Below, piece by piece: positions 34,699 through 43,888 of a stretch of 64,000 nucleotides of DNA. Made by a program: the position numbers and the translations under genes. The notes beneath the pieces were generated by a model that saw nothing but the letters and a program-made list of their open reading frames with translations, had not been told where the DNA came from and ran no database searches. The stretch covers positions 1-64,000 of the forward strand of contig JACRDD010000002.1 of NCBI GenBank assembly GCA_016218685.1, written 5' to 3'. Position 1 is the first letter of the stretch; each line of letters starts with the position of its first letter. Source of the DNA: Desulfobacterales bacterium. GTDB lineage: Bacteria > Desulfobacterota > Desulfobacteria > Desulfobacterales > Desulfosarcinaceae.

Positions 34699-35661
34699 TC
34701 ACCGGCGCGGGCAAATCGGCGCCAGGCCTGGCAGAGCAACCTCGATGGGCGCCGTGTTCACCCCGCTTTCCACCCAGAAGAATTCATCCTTGTGAACGAA
34801 ATTCTTGAGGTAGCCGTCGACCCCGCCCTGGGAGCGATGGGCCGCGATGGCCATGTACTTTGGGTTGCGCGACAGATCGGTGGACTGCATGGGCAGGGGC
34901 ACTTCCAGGCGCTCCCTGCTTTTCCAGGTCAGGCCGAACTGGAGCAGATTGGGAATCTCCGGAAAAGGGGCGGTGGCATCCATGGGATGCGGCCAGAAAC
35001 CATGGCTCCAGTGAACGATGGTCTTATGGATCACGGGGGCGTACTCCGGCGTGGCGGCATAGGCGGCCATGACCGCGAGCTTGAGCAGTTGGTAGGTGGC
35101 GAAATGATCCGGATGGGTATCCAATTCCGAGGTCACATAAATATGCTCGGGCCGCAGCATGCCCACGATGTCTTCCAGATCGGTAACGATATGGTGCCGG
35201 TTATAGTGGGCCGGCGTTCCGAAACGATAGGTGTGATAGTCACTGCGCCCCAGCCCGCGCTGGCCATAGGTCCTGGACCGGTTGAAGGTCGTGATCACCG
35301 TCTCTCCGGGATGGATGTACCGGGTCAGGATCTTGTGAAGATAGCCGTCCGGGTAGCCGAGAAAGATCAAATCGTCTTCCTGAACGCCCAGCCGCTGCTG
35401 GCCCTCCACCGCCTCCGCCTGCCGGGCAAGCCCGTACAGCGTTTCCCGGTTGCTGTCGCCATTGGTCATGTAAACTACGGTCACCGGCGCGCCGGCCTGC
35501 GCCGCACGGTAGATGACGCCGGCCGCAGTGAGCAGATCGTCGTCGGGATGGGGTGCGACCACGAGAATGCGGGCCTGGGCCGGACCGGCCCATATTGAAA
35601 GGCATAGAAACGCCCATGCGACGTTGTGGGCGATTCGGCGTGGGATTCGATTGAGGTGCAT
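34699..35661 (-). CDS. PIG-L family deacetylase, exported
   Basis: A 320-residue zinc-dependent N-acetyl hydrolase of the LmbE/PIG-L group. A signal peptide (residues 1 to about 30, ending AQA) precedes the catalytic core, which opens with the zinc/active-site motif APHPDDD at 36-42. The second zinc His is in SELDTHPDHFATY near residue 175. Members deacetylate GlcNAc-type sugars or related amides; this one would act in the periplasm. It is the third gene of a fdhD-dus-pigL run, with a 17-base gap from the dus gene. Confidence 0.87.
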   Translation of the reverse strand: MHLNRIPRRIAHNVAWAFLCLSIWAGPAQARILVVAPHPDDDLLTAAGVIYRAAQAGAPVTVVYMTNGDSNRETLYGLARQAEAVEGQQRLGVQEDDLIFLGYPDGYLHKILTRYIHPGETVITTFNRSRTYGQRGLGRSDYHTYRFGTPAHYNRHHIVTDLEDIVGMLRPEHIYVTSELDTHPDHFATYQLLKLAVMAAYAATPEYAPVIHKTIVHWSHGFWPHPMDATAPFPEIPNLLQFGLTWKSRERLEVPLPMQSTDLSRNPKYMAIAAHRSQGGVDGYLKNFVHKDEFFWVESGVNTAPIEVALPGLAPICPRR

Positions 35662-35678
35662 GGGTATCGGCGCTTTCC

Positions 35679-36713
35679 CTATCGCAGCAGGTTCAGATTG
35701 GGCCGCTGCCGCTCGGGCGGTTCGTTGAGGAAGAAATTCGTCACCGCCTGCCGGGCAGCCGCCATTTCCGGCGCGTTGCGGATGTGGTTATACAGGGTGT
35801 TGCCGAAGGCGAAGTTGGCCGCCAGGTAGGCGGCGTAGCGCTTGAACCGGCGCAGGGCCTTGGTCGGCTCGAAATGTTGCTCCAGTAGAACGGTCAGGCG
35901 CAACGCGCTATCCTTATATATAGAGGCTCCTGGGGGCGCGCCGCCGGCCCAGTGGGCGAAACTCCAGGGCCGGGCGATCCCCAACCGGCCCAAGGCCACG
36001 CCGTCACAGCCGGTGGTGGTGAGCATCTTGAGACAATCCGCCGCATCGAAGACATCGCCGTTGCCGAAGACCGGAATGGAAACAGCCTCCTTGACCCGGG
36101 CGATATACTCCCAGCGCGCCGGACGGGTGCGCACGTCGGGCGCCACGCGCGGGTGAAAGGTCAGGGCGTCGGCGCCGGCATCTTCCAGGCGGCGGGCCAG
36201 GTCCACGGGAATCCGGGGATCATCCTGCCAGCCGGTGCGGAACTTGACCGTTACGGGACATTGGACGGCCTGGCGCACCTGGGCCACCAGCGCGGCGGCC
36301 TCAGCGGGCGCCTTGAGCAGGGCCGCGCCCTGGTTGAATTTGCAGATCTCCTTGACCGCGCATCCTAAATTGATGTCCACGCCGAAAAACCCCTCGGCCT
36401 CGATGCGCCGGGCCGCGGCGGCCATGCGGGTCCCCTCCGAGCCCAGGATCTGGATGGAAAGGCGCCCGGCCTCCTGGTCCCGCCAGCGGAAATAGTAGGA
36501 GGTGTGACGGTTTTCGGTGGGAATGCGCGCCGCGCTGCACATTTCGGAGAACATCAGGGCGCAGCCGCCCAGTTCGTCGAGAAGCTGCCGGAAGGCGACG
36601 TGTCCCAACAGGGTCATGGGCGCCAGCACCAGGCGGCCGGGGATGGTGCGGCAACCGATGGCCAGGGGGCGCTGGAGCATCGGCGAAAGGCCCTGCGGTA
36701 CAGGATCGGTCAT
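35679..36713 (-). CDS. tRNA-dihydrouridine synthase family protein
   Basis: A 344-residue FMN-dependent TIM-barrel enzyme that reduces uridine in the D-loop of tRNA. It shows LVLAPMTLLGHVAFRQL (FMN site), QILGSEGTRM, GVDINLGCAVKEICKFNQGAALLKAP (with the catalytic Cys position in the LGC segment), VTVKFRTGW, FHPRV, and GNGDVFDAADC. The family normally has NxGCP at the Cys; here LGCAVKE lacks the Pro, an atypical subtype. Its ATG overlaps the fdhD stop by 4 bases. The frame runs much further upstream inside fdhD, but the start at 36713 (MTDPVP) is the credible one. Confidence 0.85.
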   Translation of the reverse strand: MTDPVPQGLSPMLQRPLAIGCRTIPGRLVLAPMTLLGHVAFRQLLDELGGCALMFSEMCSAARIPTENRHTSYYFRWRDQEAGRLSIQILGSEGTRMAAAARRIEAEGFFGVDINLGCAVKEICKFNQGAALLKAPAEAAALVAQVRQAVQCPVTVKFRTGWQDDPRIPVDLARRLEDAGADALTFHPRVAPDVRTRPARWEYIARVKEAVSIPVFGNGDVFDAADCLKMLTTTGCDGVALGRLGIARPWSFAHWAGGAPPGASIYKDSALRLTVLLEQHFEPTKALRRFKRYAAYLAANFAFGNTLYNHIRNAPEMAAARQAVTNFFLNEPPERQRPNLNLLR

Positions 36714-37516
36714 GGGCGGGGCTCCCCAAAACGCTGGGAATGGCAGTACAGATAAAGACCGGTTGGCTTGGCGATGCCGGCCAGGGAGATGCCCAGCCGG
36801 TCGGCCAGATCCAGGGCCAGGCGCGTGGGCCGGGAGAGGGCCAGGATGATGGGGATGCGCGCCCGGGCGGCTTTTTGAACCAGCTCGTAGCTGATGCGCG
36901 AAGACATCATTAAGACCTTGGCCAGGTGCAGGCGGCGGTCCAGGAAGAGCCGCCCGATGGCCTTGTCCAGGGCGTTGTGGCGCCCCACATCTTCCATGAC
37001 GGTGAGGGGCTTGAGGTCGGCGTCGAAGATGGCCGCCGCATGGCTGGCCGCGCTGCTGCGGCGCATGGGTTGCAGTTGGTCCAGGTGGCGCAAGGCTTTT
37101 TCCGCTGCGGCCAACGGTATGACCGCATCCCAGGACACCGGCGGCAGTTGCTGGATCACCTCTTCGATCACGGTTTTGCCGCACAACCCGCAACCGGTCT
37201 GGCTGATGAATCCGCGACGCGCCAGGTGGCCGCCGATGGCGGCCCGGCGCTCGGGCGTCAGGGTGACGGTGACCACATTGGTATCCTCGGTGTCGCATGC
37301 GGCCAGTTGGCGGATCTCTTCGGGCTGGTCGACGATCCCTTCGGTGAAACAGAAGCCGGCGGCGTGGGCCAGCTCCTCGCCCGGTGTGCGCATCACCACG
37401 GCATAGGGCTGGCCCTGGACGCGGATGGATAGCGGCTCTTCGTCCAGGATCGCCATCTCCAAGGATCGGAGCCGGTCATCTTGCCAGAGGGTGATGGTGC
37501 GCCGGGAGGTACTCAC
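36710..37516 (-). CDS. fdhD: Formate dehydrogenase accessory sulfurtransferase FdhD
   Basis: A 268-residue protein that transfers sulfur from cysteine desulfurase to the molybdenum/tungsten bis-MGD cofactor of formate dehydrogenase. The key CGLCG motif is at Cys109/Cys112. TPGEELAHAAGFCFTEGI, MEDVGRHNALDKAIG and SRISYELVQKAARARIPI are all diagnostic. GTG start preceded by AAAGGAACCCC. It implies that the organism makes a molybdo- or tungsto-formate dehydrogenase, encoded elsewhere. Confidence 0.96.
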   Translation of the reverse strand: MSTSRRTITLWQDDRLRSLEMAILDEEPLSIRVQGQPYAVVMRTPGEELAHAAGFCFTEGIVDQPEEIRQLAACDTEDTNVVTVTLTPERRAAIGGHLARRGFISQTGCGLCGKTVIEEVIQQLPPVSWDAVIPLAAAEKALRHLDQLQPMRRSSAASHAAAIFDADLKPLTVMEDVGRHNALDKAIGRLFLDRRLHLAKVLMMSSRISYELVQKAARARIPIILALSRPTRLALDLADRLGISLAGIAKPTGLYLYCHSQRFGEPRP

Positions 37517-37629
37517 GCGGGGTTCCTTTTCTTGGGATTAGCTATATACATTACGGCCCTTTTAGAGCATAAATTCCCCTCGCTTGTCCATGGCTGAAAC
37601 CGATGGGGTGCGTAGCCCCGATATTTTGC

Positions 37630-37658
37630 TTGACAAAAATTTTCAAAAGCTTAATAGT
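37630..37658 (+). promoter_or_regulatory. Probable sigma-70 promoter of the rplU operon
   Basis: A perfect -35 box TTGACA at 37630-37635 is followed after 16-17 bases by TAATAG/AATAGT at 37652-37658, a weaker -10. It lies 44 bases upstream of the rplU start. The placement fits a strong constitutive promoter for ribosomal protein and GTPase genes. Confidence 0.55.
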
Positions 37659-37701
37659 CCGCATTTTTCAAGAGAGGCCATTGATTTTAGGGAGGTTTAC
37701 A

Positions 37702-38013
37702 ATGTACGCGGTGGTTGCGACAGGGGGCAAACAGTATAAAGTCGAAGCGGGCGAAGTCCTGCGCGTGGAGAAGCTGCAAGGCGATGTCGGCGCCCAGGTG
37801 GCCTTCGACCAGGTGTTGCTGCTGGCCGATGGCGAGAACGTCCGGGTGGGGCAACCCACGGTAGCCGGCGCCACCGTGAAAGGCCACATCGTGGAGCAGG
37901 GCAAAAGCAAAAAGATTATCGTTTTCAAATATAAACGCCGCAAACGCTATCGCCGCAAGCAGGGCCATCGTCAGCTCTTCACGGCGATCAAGATCGACGC
38001 CATCGAAGCATAA
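37702..38013 (+). CDS. rplU: 50S ribosomal protein L21
   Basis: A 103-residue ribosomal protein. It begins MYAVVATGGKQYKVEAGEVL and ends FKYKRRKRYRRKQGHRQ then LFTAIKIDAIEA, matching L21 over its full length. L21 binds 23S rRNA in the large subunit. GGAGG precedes the start. It is the first gene of the conserved rplU-rpmA-obg cluster. Confidence 0.98.
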   Translation: MYAVVATGGKQYKVEAGEVLRVEKLQGDVGAQVAFDQVLLLADGENVRVGQPTVAGATVKGHIVEQGKSKKIIVFKYKRRKRYRRKQGHRQLFTAIKIDAIEA

Positions 38014-38047
38014 TCGCTGTTTGCGCGTATCGTAAGGAGAAATCACC

Positions 38048-38302
38048 ATGGCACATAAGAAGGCGGGCGGAAGTTCACGCAACGGTCGCGACAGCGCAGG
38101 ACAGCGTAGAGGCACCAAACGTTTCGGCGGCGAAACCGTCAAGGCCGGCAACATCCTCGTGCGTCAGGTCGGCTCCAATATCCATCCCGGCGAAAACGTC
38201 GGCATGGGCAGGGATTTTACCCTTTTTGCCAAGATCGACGGCGTTGTCACCTTTGAGCGCAAAGGCCGCACCGGCAAAAGGGTCAGTGTTTATGCCGCGT
38301 GA
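38048..38302 (+). CDS. rpmA: 50S ribosomal protein L27
   Basis: An 84-residue ribosomal protein with the start [20 protein letters not shown], then FGGE and the conserved [17 protein letters not shown] segment. There is no extra N-terminal peptide of the Firmicutes kind. AAGGAG precedes the start. Its stop overlaps the GTG of obgE, so the two are translationally coupled. Confidence 0.98.
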   Translation: MAHKKAGGSSRNGRDSAGQRRGTKRFGGETVKAGNILVRQVGSNIHPGENVGMGRDFTLFAKIDGVVTFERKGRTGKRVSVYAA

Positions 38303-39306
38303 AATTCATCGATGAAGCCACCATCATAGTACAATCCGGCGACGGGGGGCGCGGATGCGTCAGTTTCAGGCGCGAACGCTATATCCCCCGGGGCGGCCCG
38401 GACGGCGGTGACGGTGGCTTGGGCGCGGATGTAATCCTCAAAGCCGTCGCCAACAAGCGCACCCTCTATCATCTTCAGTTCAAGAGCGAGTACAAAGCCC
38501 CCAACGGAAAATCGGGAGAAGGCAGCCAGCGGGCCGGTCGCGGTGGCGAGGATCTCGTCATCCCGGTGCCCGTGGGCACGCTGGTCTTCGATGCCGAAAG
38601 CGGTGAGCGCCTCTACGATCTGACCGTCGCCGATCAGCAGGTGGTGGTGGCCAAGGGCGGCCGGGGCGGCAAAGGCAACCTGCACTTCAAATCCTCCACC
38701 AACCGCGCGCCCCATTATGCCCAACCGGGCGAGCCCGGCCAGCGCCTGAGGTTGCGTCTCGAGCTCAAGTCAATGGCCGACGTGGGCATCATCGGCCTGC
38801 CCAACGCGGGCAAATCGACCCTGATCAGCGTCATCTCCTCGGCCCGGCCCAAAATCGCCGACTACCCGTTTACTACCCTGGTACCCAACCTGGGCGTCGT
38901 CTCATCCCATGGCGCCGAACCTTTTGTGGTGGCCGACATTCCCGGATTGATCGCGGGCGCCCATACCGGCGCGGGCCTGGGCATCCGCTTCTTGCGTCAT
39001 GTGGAGCGCACCCGCTTGCTGGTGCACCTGATCGACGCCAGCGCCTTGGAAGCAGAGGACCCCCTGGCGCCCTTGCGCATCGTCAACCAGGAGCTGGCCA
39101 TGCACAGCGCCACGCTTGCGGAAAAACCCCAGTTGGTGGTACTGAATAAACTCGATGTGACCGGCGCCGATCAACTGGCCGACCGCTTCTGCGCGGCGCT
39201 GCCCGGCCAGACCGTGCTGCGCGTCAGCGCCGCGGCCCACAAGGGACTCGACGATTTCATTTTCCACATGCGAAGGCATTTAGACAGGCTGGATGAAAAG
39301 CTGTGA
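38299..39306 (+). CDS. obgE: GTPase ObgE/CgtA
   Basis: A 335-residue GTPase involved in 50S assembly and stress control. The Gly-rich Obg fold occupies about residues 1-159 ([20 protein letters not shown]). The G domain has G1 [10 protein letters not shown]2 YPFTTL, G3 DIPGLI and G4 NKLD. It lacks the optional C-terminal TGS-like extension. GTG start overlapping the rpmA stop (GTGA). Confidence 0.97.
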   Translation: MKFIDEATIIVQSGDGGRGCVSFRRERYIPRGGPDGGDGGLGADVILKAVANKRTLYHLQFKSEYKAPNGKSGEGSQRAGRGGEDLVIPVPVGTLVFDAESGERLYDLTVADQQVVVAKGGRGGKGNLHFKSSTNRAPHYAQPGEPGQRLRLRLELKSMADVGIIGLPNAGKSTLISVISSARPKIADYPFTTLVPNLGVVSSHGAEPFVVADIPGLIAGAHTGAGLGIRFLRHVERTRLLVHLIDASALEAEDPLAPLRIVNQELAMHSATLAEKPQLVVLNKLDVTGADQLADRFCAALPGQTVLRVSAAAHKGLDDFIFHMRRHLDRLDEKL

Positions 39307-39988
39307 GTTCGGTCAAGATCCGGCCCGACGGATCGCCCTTTTCGGCGGCACCTTCAATCCCATCCATCGCGGCCACCTGCAAGCGGCCGTGGACGTGCTG
39401 GCGCAATTCCGCCTGGACCTGATCTACTTCATTCCCAGCGCCGTGCCGCCCCACAAAAGCCGGGGACAACTGGCCGCGGCGCAAGAAAGGCTGGAAATGG
39501 TGGCCCTGGCCCTGGCCGGGCACGCGCAGTTGATGGCCTGTGACGTTGAAATTCAGCGCCAGGGGCCGTCGTACAGCATCGACACGGTTCGTCGCTTCAA
39601 GCAGACGGCCGATCCCGACTGCCGGCTCTATTTCATGATCGGTCTGGACGCCTTCATGGAGATCCACACCTGGCGCGCCTTTGACCTGCTCTTCGCCGAG
39701 ACCGCCTTCATCGTCATGTCCCGGCCTGGAAGCGGTCAGTGGTCGCGCCAGATGCGCCGGCAGGTGGCGTTGTATGTTCAAGAACACATTTCTTCCGAGT
39801 ATCGTTTGGATGCCGAAGAAAAAGCCTTGGCGCACCCGAGCCTGCGCAAGGTCCACCTGACCTCGGTGACACCCGTGGACGCGGCCTCTTCGCACATCCG
39901 GGATTTGATCCGCCAGGGCCGCTCCATAGTGCCGTGGGTGGCACCGGCGGTTGCCGACTATATCGCTCAACGAGGACTATACCAATGA
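39293..39988 (+). CDS. nadD: Nicotinate-nucleotide adenylyltransferase
   Basis: A 231-residue nucleotidyltransferase that makes nicotinate adenine dinucleotide for NAD synthesis. The N-terminal motif GGTFNPIHRGHL holds the catalytic HxGH-type site, and the C-terminal half contains the ISSSxIR-like VTPVDAASSHIRDLIRQGRS. The start overlaps the end of obgE by 14 bases. The gene order obg-nadD-rsfS is widely conserved. Confidence 0.96.
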   Translation: MKSCEFGQDPARRIALFGGTFNPIHRGHLQAAVDVLAQFRLDLIYFIPSAVPPHKSRGQLAAAQERLEMVALALAGHAQLMACDVEIQRQGPSYSIDTVRRFKQTADPDCRLYFMIGLDAFMEIHTWRAFDLLFAETAFIVMSRPGSGQWSRQMRRQVALYVQEHISSEYRLDAEEKALAHPSLRKVHLTSVTPVDAASSHIRDLIRQGRSIVPWVAPAVADYIAQRGLYQ

Positions 39989-40398
39989 AAGAAACATGGG
40001 AAAACGAGCTGGATATCTTTGTCCAGGCGGCCCTGGAAAAGAAAGCCGAAGGGGTGGTGGTGCTGGACCTGCGCGGCTTGACCTCCATCGCCGACGCCTT
40101 CATTATCTGCAGCGGACGCTCCAACCGTCAGGTGAGCGCCATTGCCGACAACATCCAGCGCTTTTTACGCAACCAAGCCATCAAGCCATTGAGCGTGGAG
40201 GGTCAGAAGGAGGGCCATTGGGTTCTGCTGGACTACGGCCACGTGATTCTGCACGTCTTTTACGAAAGCACCCGCCACTTCTACGATCTGGAAGGGCTGT
40301 GGGTCGATGCCCGGCGCGTCACGACGCCCAGCCTGAAACAGCAGCGCGAAGCCCCTGCCCCGCACTTCGACGACGAAGAAGAGATCGTGGTGGAGTGA
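39985..40398 (+). CDS. rsfS: Ribosomal silencing factor RsfS
   Basis: A 137-residue protein that binds L14 and blocks subunit joining when nutrients are low. It has the family block VVVLDLRGLTSIADAFIICSGRSNRQ and VEGQKEGHWVLLDYGHVILHVF. The ATG overlaps the nadD stop. A C-terminal extension of about 20 acidic residues (HFDDEEEIVVE) follows the usual end. Confidence 0.96.
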   Translation: MKETWENELDIFVQAALEKKAEGVVVLDLRGLTSIADAFIICSGRSNRQVSAIADNIQRFLRNQAIKPLSVEGQKEGHWVLLDYGHVILHVFYESTRHFYDLEGLWVDARRVTTPSLKQQREAPAPHFDDEEEIVVE

Positions 40399-40498
40399 TC
40401 CGCACCGGGGTCGCGTTTGACTGCCGGGCCGGGGTGCTTAATATGCCACCACCTTCGGGCGCGGATTATTAACTCGTGTGCTTCAGGGAGAAACGACC

Positions 40499-42043
40499 AT
40501 GCAAAGACCCAAACCGGTAATGCTGATGATTTTGGACGGGTGGGGCATTGATCCGCCGGGACCCGGCAATGCCGTGGCCCTGGCGCAAACACCCAACCTG
40601 GACCGGCTCTTGTCCGAATACAGCCACACGCGCCTGAAGACCTCGGGCAGGAATGTGGGCCTGCCCGACGGCGTTATGGGCAACTCCGAGGTCGGACATC
40701 TGAACATCGGCGCCGGACGCATCGTCTACCAGGATCTGACGCGCATCGATCTGGCCATCGAGGACGGCTCCTTTTTCGACAACCCCACCCTCAACCAGGC
40801 CATCAACCGGGTGCAGGCGAAGAACAGCGCCCTGCACCTGCTGGGACTGGTCTCCGACGGCGGCGTGCACAGCCAGCTCACCCATATCCTGGCCTTGCTG
40901 GACCTGGCCAAGCGACGGGGCCTTACGCGGGTCTTTTTGCACGCCATTCTGGACGGACGCGACACCTCACCCGACAGCGGGCAGAAGTACGTGGCCCAGG
41001 TGCAGCAGCACATGACCCGCATCGGCACGGGCGCCATCGCCACCATTTGCGGCCGTTATTACGCCATGGACCGCGATACGCGCTGGGACCGCACCGAAAA
41101 GGCCTATCGGCTGCTGACCCAGGGCGAGGGCACGCCGGCCCAGGAGCCGGTGGCCGCCATCCGCGCAGCCTATGGCCGCGGCGAGACCGACGAATTCGTC
41201 CAACCGGTGGTGATGACCGGCGCCGACCAACGGCCCCTGGCACTGATTCGAGACGACGATGCCGTGATCTTCTTCAACTTCCGCGCCGACCGCACGCGCC
41301 AGTTGACCCGTGCCTTCACCGAGACCGATTTCAAGGGCTTTGTCCGCAGTTCGCTTCCCAAGCTCAGCGATTTCGTAAGCATGACGCTCTATGACGCCTC
41401 CTTCACGTTGCCCATCGCCTTTCCTCCCGTACATCTCACGGATATCCTGGGCCAGGTGGTGAGCGAGCAGGGGTTGCACCAGTTGCGCATCGCCGAGACC
41501 GAAAAGTACGCCCACGTGACCTACTTCTTCAACGGCGGGGAAGAGACGCCTTTCGCCAACGAAGACCGCTGCCTGATTCCCTCGCCCCGGGAGGTGCCCA
41601 CCTACGATCACAAGCCGGAGATGAGCGCCGAGGCGGTGTGCGCAGAGGTGTTGCAACGCATCGCTTCGGAGCGCTACGATCTGATTGTGCTCAACTTCGC
41701 CAACATGGATATGGTGGGCCATACCGGCATCATCCCGGCGGCCGTCAAAGCCTGCGAGACCGTGGACCGCTGTGTGGGCCGCATCGTGGAAGCGGTCCGG
41801 TCCAAGGGCGGCGCCCTGTTGATCACCGCCGATCATGGCAATGCCGAAACCATGATCGCGCCCAACGGCAAGGTGCATACGGCGCATACCACCAACCCGG
41901 TGCACCTGATCCTTATGGACGACCGGCGCAAGCAGGCACGCCTGCGCGAAGGGGTCCTGGGCGACATCGCCCCCACGATTCTGGCGCTCATGGGCCTCGC
42001 TCAGCCAGCCAGGATGACCGGACGTTCGCTGATCGAGGGATAG
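40499..42043 (+). CDS. gpmI: 2,3-bisphosphoglycerate-independent phosphoglycerate mutase
   Basis: A 514-residue glycolytic enzyme of the alkaline-phosphatase superfamily that interconverts 3- and 2-phosphoglycerate using two Mn2+ ions. It begins with MLMILDGWG and carries the phosphoserine Ser63 in VMGNSEVGHLNIG. ILDGRDTSPDSG, NFRADRTRQL, MVGHTG and ITADHGNAE are further metal and substrate motifs. The start at 40499 follows a GGGAG; an upstream GTG at 40478 is ignored. Length matches the family. Confidence 0.97.
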   Translation: MQRPKPVMLMILDGWGIDPPGPGNAVALAQTPNLDRLLSEYSHTRLKTSGRNVGLPDGVMGNSEVGHLNIGAGRIVYQDLTRIDLAIEDGSFFDNPTLNQAINRVQAKNSALHLLGLVSDGGVHSQLTHILALLDLAKRRGLTRVFLHAILDGRDTSPDSGQKYVAQVQQHMTRIGTGAIATICGRYYAMDRDTRWDRTEKAYRLLTQGEGTPAQEPVAAIRAAYGRGETDEFVQPVVMTGADQRPLALIRDDDAVIFFNFRADRTRQLTRAFTETDFKGFVRSSLPKLSDFVSMTLYDASFTLPIAFPPVHLTDILGQVVSEQGLHQLRIAETEKYAHVTYFFNGGEETPFANEDRCLIPSPREVPTYDHKPEMSAEAVCAEVLQRIASERYDLIVLNFANMDMVGHTGIIPAAVKACETVDRCVGRIVEAVRSKGGALLITADHGNAETMIAPNGKVHTAHTTNPVHLILMDDRRKQARLREGVLGDIAPTILALMGLAQPARMTGRSLIEG

Positions 42044-42084
42044 CGCCCGAAGCGAAGATAGAATTTTAATAAAGGAGAATAAGG

Positions 42085-42621
42085 GTGCCGATCGCCAGCG
42101 ACCCGGATGACGGCTGCATCGATTTTATCACCGGACGGAGCGTGCCCGACACGGGCGCCGAAGCCAACCGCCAACGTATCGAACGCTGTTTAGTGGAAGA
42201 AAAAGGCTACGCCAAGAGCGATATCGAGGTGGATGCACCCATTGCGCTCAACATGGGCACTGAAACCTATCGGTCCACCGTGGACCTGGTGGTGGGGGCG
42301 GCAGGACGGCGCTGCATCGTGATCAAGTGCGCGGCCGGCTCTCTGGCCTCGCGGGAAAGAGAAGTGGTGGCGGCCGCCCGTCTCCTGGATACCTACCAGA
42401 TCCCTCTGGCAGTGGCTTGCGACGGTCAAACCGCCATCGTGTGGGATACTGTCAGCGGAAAGCAGCTCGGCCAAACGCTATCCGCCATTCCAACCCGGAG
42501 CCAGGCCGAAACGCTTTTCGGCAGCCTGGCTCCCCAGCCCCTGGATGAGGCGCGCCGCGCGCGCCAGCAATTGATCTTTCGCTCTTACGACAGCATGAAC
42601 ATCAATCGAAAGAGATCGTAA
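42085..42621 (+). CDS. Orphan HsdR-N-type domain protein
   Basis: A 178-residue protein matching the type I restriction HsdR N-terminal domain family (a PD-(D/E)xK fold): EANRQRIERCLVEEKGYAKSDIEVDAPIAL then STVDLVVGA. Where a nuclease would have ExK, the sequence is IVIKCAAGS, so the catalytic motif is not intact. There is no helicase domain and no hsdM or hsdS nearby, so it is not a restriction system. It has GGAGAATAAGG before a GTG start and follows gpmI by 41 bases. I infer a non-enzymatic, family-specific role; it is unknown. Confidence 0.72.
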   Translation: MPIASDPDDGCIDFITGRSVPDTGAEANRQRIERCLVEEKGYAKSDIEVDAPIALNMGTETYRSTVDLVVGAAGRRCIVIKCAAGSLASREREVVAAARLLDTYQIPLAVACDGQTAIVWDTVSGKQLGQTLSAIPTRSQAETLFGSLAPQPLDEARRARQQLIFRSYDSMNINRKRS

Positions 42622-42648
42622 GCGCCAGCGGCCTGTTCGAACATCGTC

Positions 42649-43326
42649 TTATTCGCCGGCCACTTCCTTGCCGCAGCTCTTGCAGATCTTGGCCCGGCGC
42701 TTGATAATCTCCGCGCAGAAGGGGCATTCGCGGGTAAAATAGCGCTCGTGGATCTTGTTCACGGCCCCATCGATGGCTTCCTGCAATTTCTGGTTGGCGG
42801 CTTTCATGCAGCGCAACGGCTCGACGGCCTCCAGTTCGCCGATATCGCCGATCATCTCGGCCGCCTTGAGCCGGACACGCACCGGCTCGCAGGCATCGCT
42901 CAGCAGGCGCATCACGGTGACCCCGTCCTTGTTGACGTAACAGTCGGCCAGGATCGAAAAGCCCTTTTTGGTCTGCTGCTTGAGCATCTCTTCCTGGGCC
43001 ATGACCTCGTCGTCGATGATCTGCCCGGTGCCGCCCATGGAGCTGAAAACCGGCATGCACTCGAACTGTTCGGTGCCCGGATAATTGAAACAGCGCATGG
43101 AGGCGCGCTGGGCATAATTTTCTTCCAGATCTTTCCAACCTTGGACGTAAAGGGGGCACTCATCGTTGAAACACATGAACAGGATCGGCTCGCCCCACCC
43201 CAACCCGTCCGAAAAGCTGATCGGCGGCACCTCCCACATCTTCATCTCTTGTCCGCAGTGGGGGCAACTGGGCTTTTTCAGCGCCAGCACGCGTTCCATG
43301 TACTCTGATTTGCTCTCGATGGCCAT
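42649..43326 (-). CDS. Zinc-ribbon and HEAT-like protein, function unknown
   Basis: A 225-residue cytoplasmic protein. It opens with a CPHCG motif and a CFNDEC pair (together a possible zinc site), then has a helical middle resembling HEAT repeats (VRLKAAEMIGDIGELEAVEPL), and closes with a second zinc ribbon, CPFCAEIIKRRAKICKSCGKE. AAGGAGAG precedes the ATG. No enzymatic motif is visible. It may be an adaptor, but no partner is evident. It faces the HsdR-N-like gene tail to tail. Confidence 0.7.
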   Translation of the reverse strand: MAIESKSEYMERVLALKKPSCPHCGQEMKMWEVPPISFSDGLGWGEPILFMCFNDECPLYVQGWKDLEENYAQRASMRCFNYPGTEQFECMPVFSSMGGTGQIIDDEVMAQEEMLKQQTKKGFSILADCYVNKDGVTVMRLLSDACEPVRVRLKAAEMIGDIGELEAVEPLRCMKAANQKLQEAIDGAVNKIHERYFTRECPFCAEIIKRRAKICKSCGKEVAGE

Positions 43327-43629
43327 TGAATCGTCTCTCCTTCATGATAAGCATCTGCATGCGACTCCCTGGCCACGCGTTGCTCTCAGTTCGCCGCCGC
43401 GGTATCGCAGGCGGCGATATGGCTTAAGGCCGTTGGTCGGGCGTCAAAAGTGCAAGGCCAAAGTAAGCCCGGATGGCACGATGTCAATGCAAACGGGGTC
43501 CTTTGCGCTGCCTGCGGCGGCCATGCCGCGCTCGGATTTGTTTGGCCCGCGGCCCTTGAGTTTTACCAAAGCGTTGCTAACCTGGGTTCCTGATTTGGTG
43601 ACGAACGAACATGCACATAGGAGGTTTCC
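43327..43629. other. Divergent intergenic region, 303 bases
   Basis: It separates the zinc-ribbon gene from the DUF2892 gene and should carry both promoters. It contains a GC-rich hairpin (CGCCGCC with GGCGGCG around 43393-43415) and the AGGAGG ribosome site at its right end. No coding frame is convincing. Confidence 0.45.
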
Positions 43630-43845
43630 ATGAGTATCGATCGCATTGTAATGGCATTTGCCGGCTCGATGGTGTTGGTATCTCTTCTGTTGGCGCAGGT
43701 GCACAGCGCCTATTGGCTTTGGCTGACGGCTTTTGTGGGGGCCAATTTGCTACAATCCGCCTTCACCGGCTTTTGTCCGCTGGCCATCATTTTGAAAAAG
43801 ATGGGCGTCAAAACGGGCGCGGCCTTTTTTTATTCCGGCAATTAA
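43630..43845 (+). CDS. DUF2892 small membrane protein (YgaP-like TM domain)
   Basis: A 71-residue protein with two membrane helices, [24 protein letters not shown] and a second around [20 protein letters not shown]. The FTGFCPL motif is the hallmark of DUF2892, the membrane part of YgaP-like rhodanese proteins, here without the rhodanese domain. AGGAGG precedes the ATG. The Cys in the motif is thought to be exposed on one membrane face. Confidence 0.88.
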   Translation: MSIDRIVMAFAGSMVLVSLLLAQVHSAYWLWLTAFVGANLLQSAFTGFCPLAIILKKMGVKTGAAFFYSGN

Positions 43846-43888
43846 GTCCCATCGTCTTTTTTGAAACCGGCAGGCTTTGTCCGGGCAC

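Noticed and set aside
42649-43326. Zinc-ribbon protein as a HEAT-repeat phycobilisome lyase-type enzyme
   Set aside because: Only one or two HEAT-like helices pairs are visible and no lyase motif is present.
43460-43480. Sigma-54 promoter-like TGGCAC followed by TGC
   Set aside because: The distance between the GG and GC elements is two bases too long.
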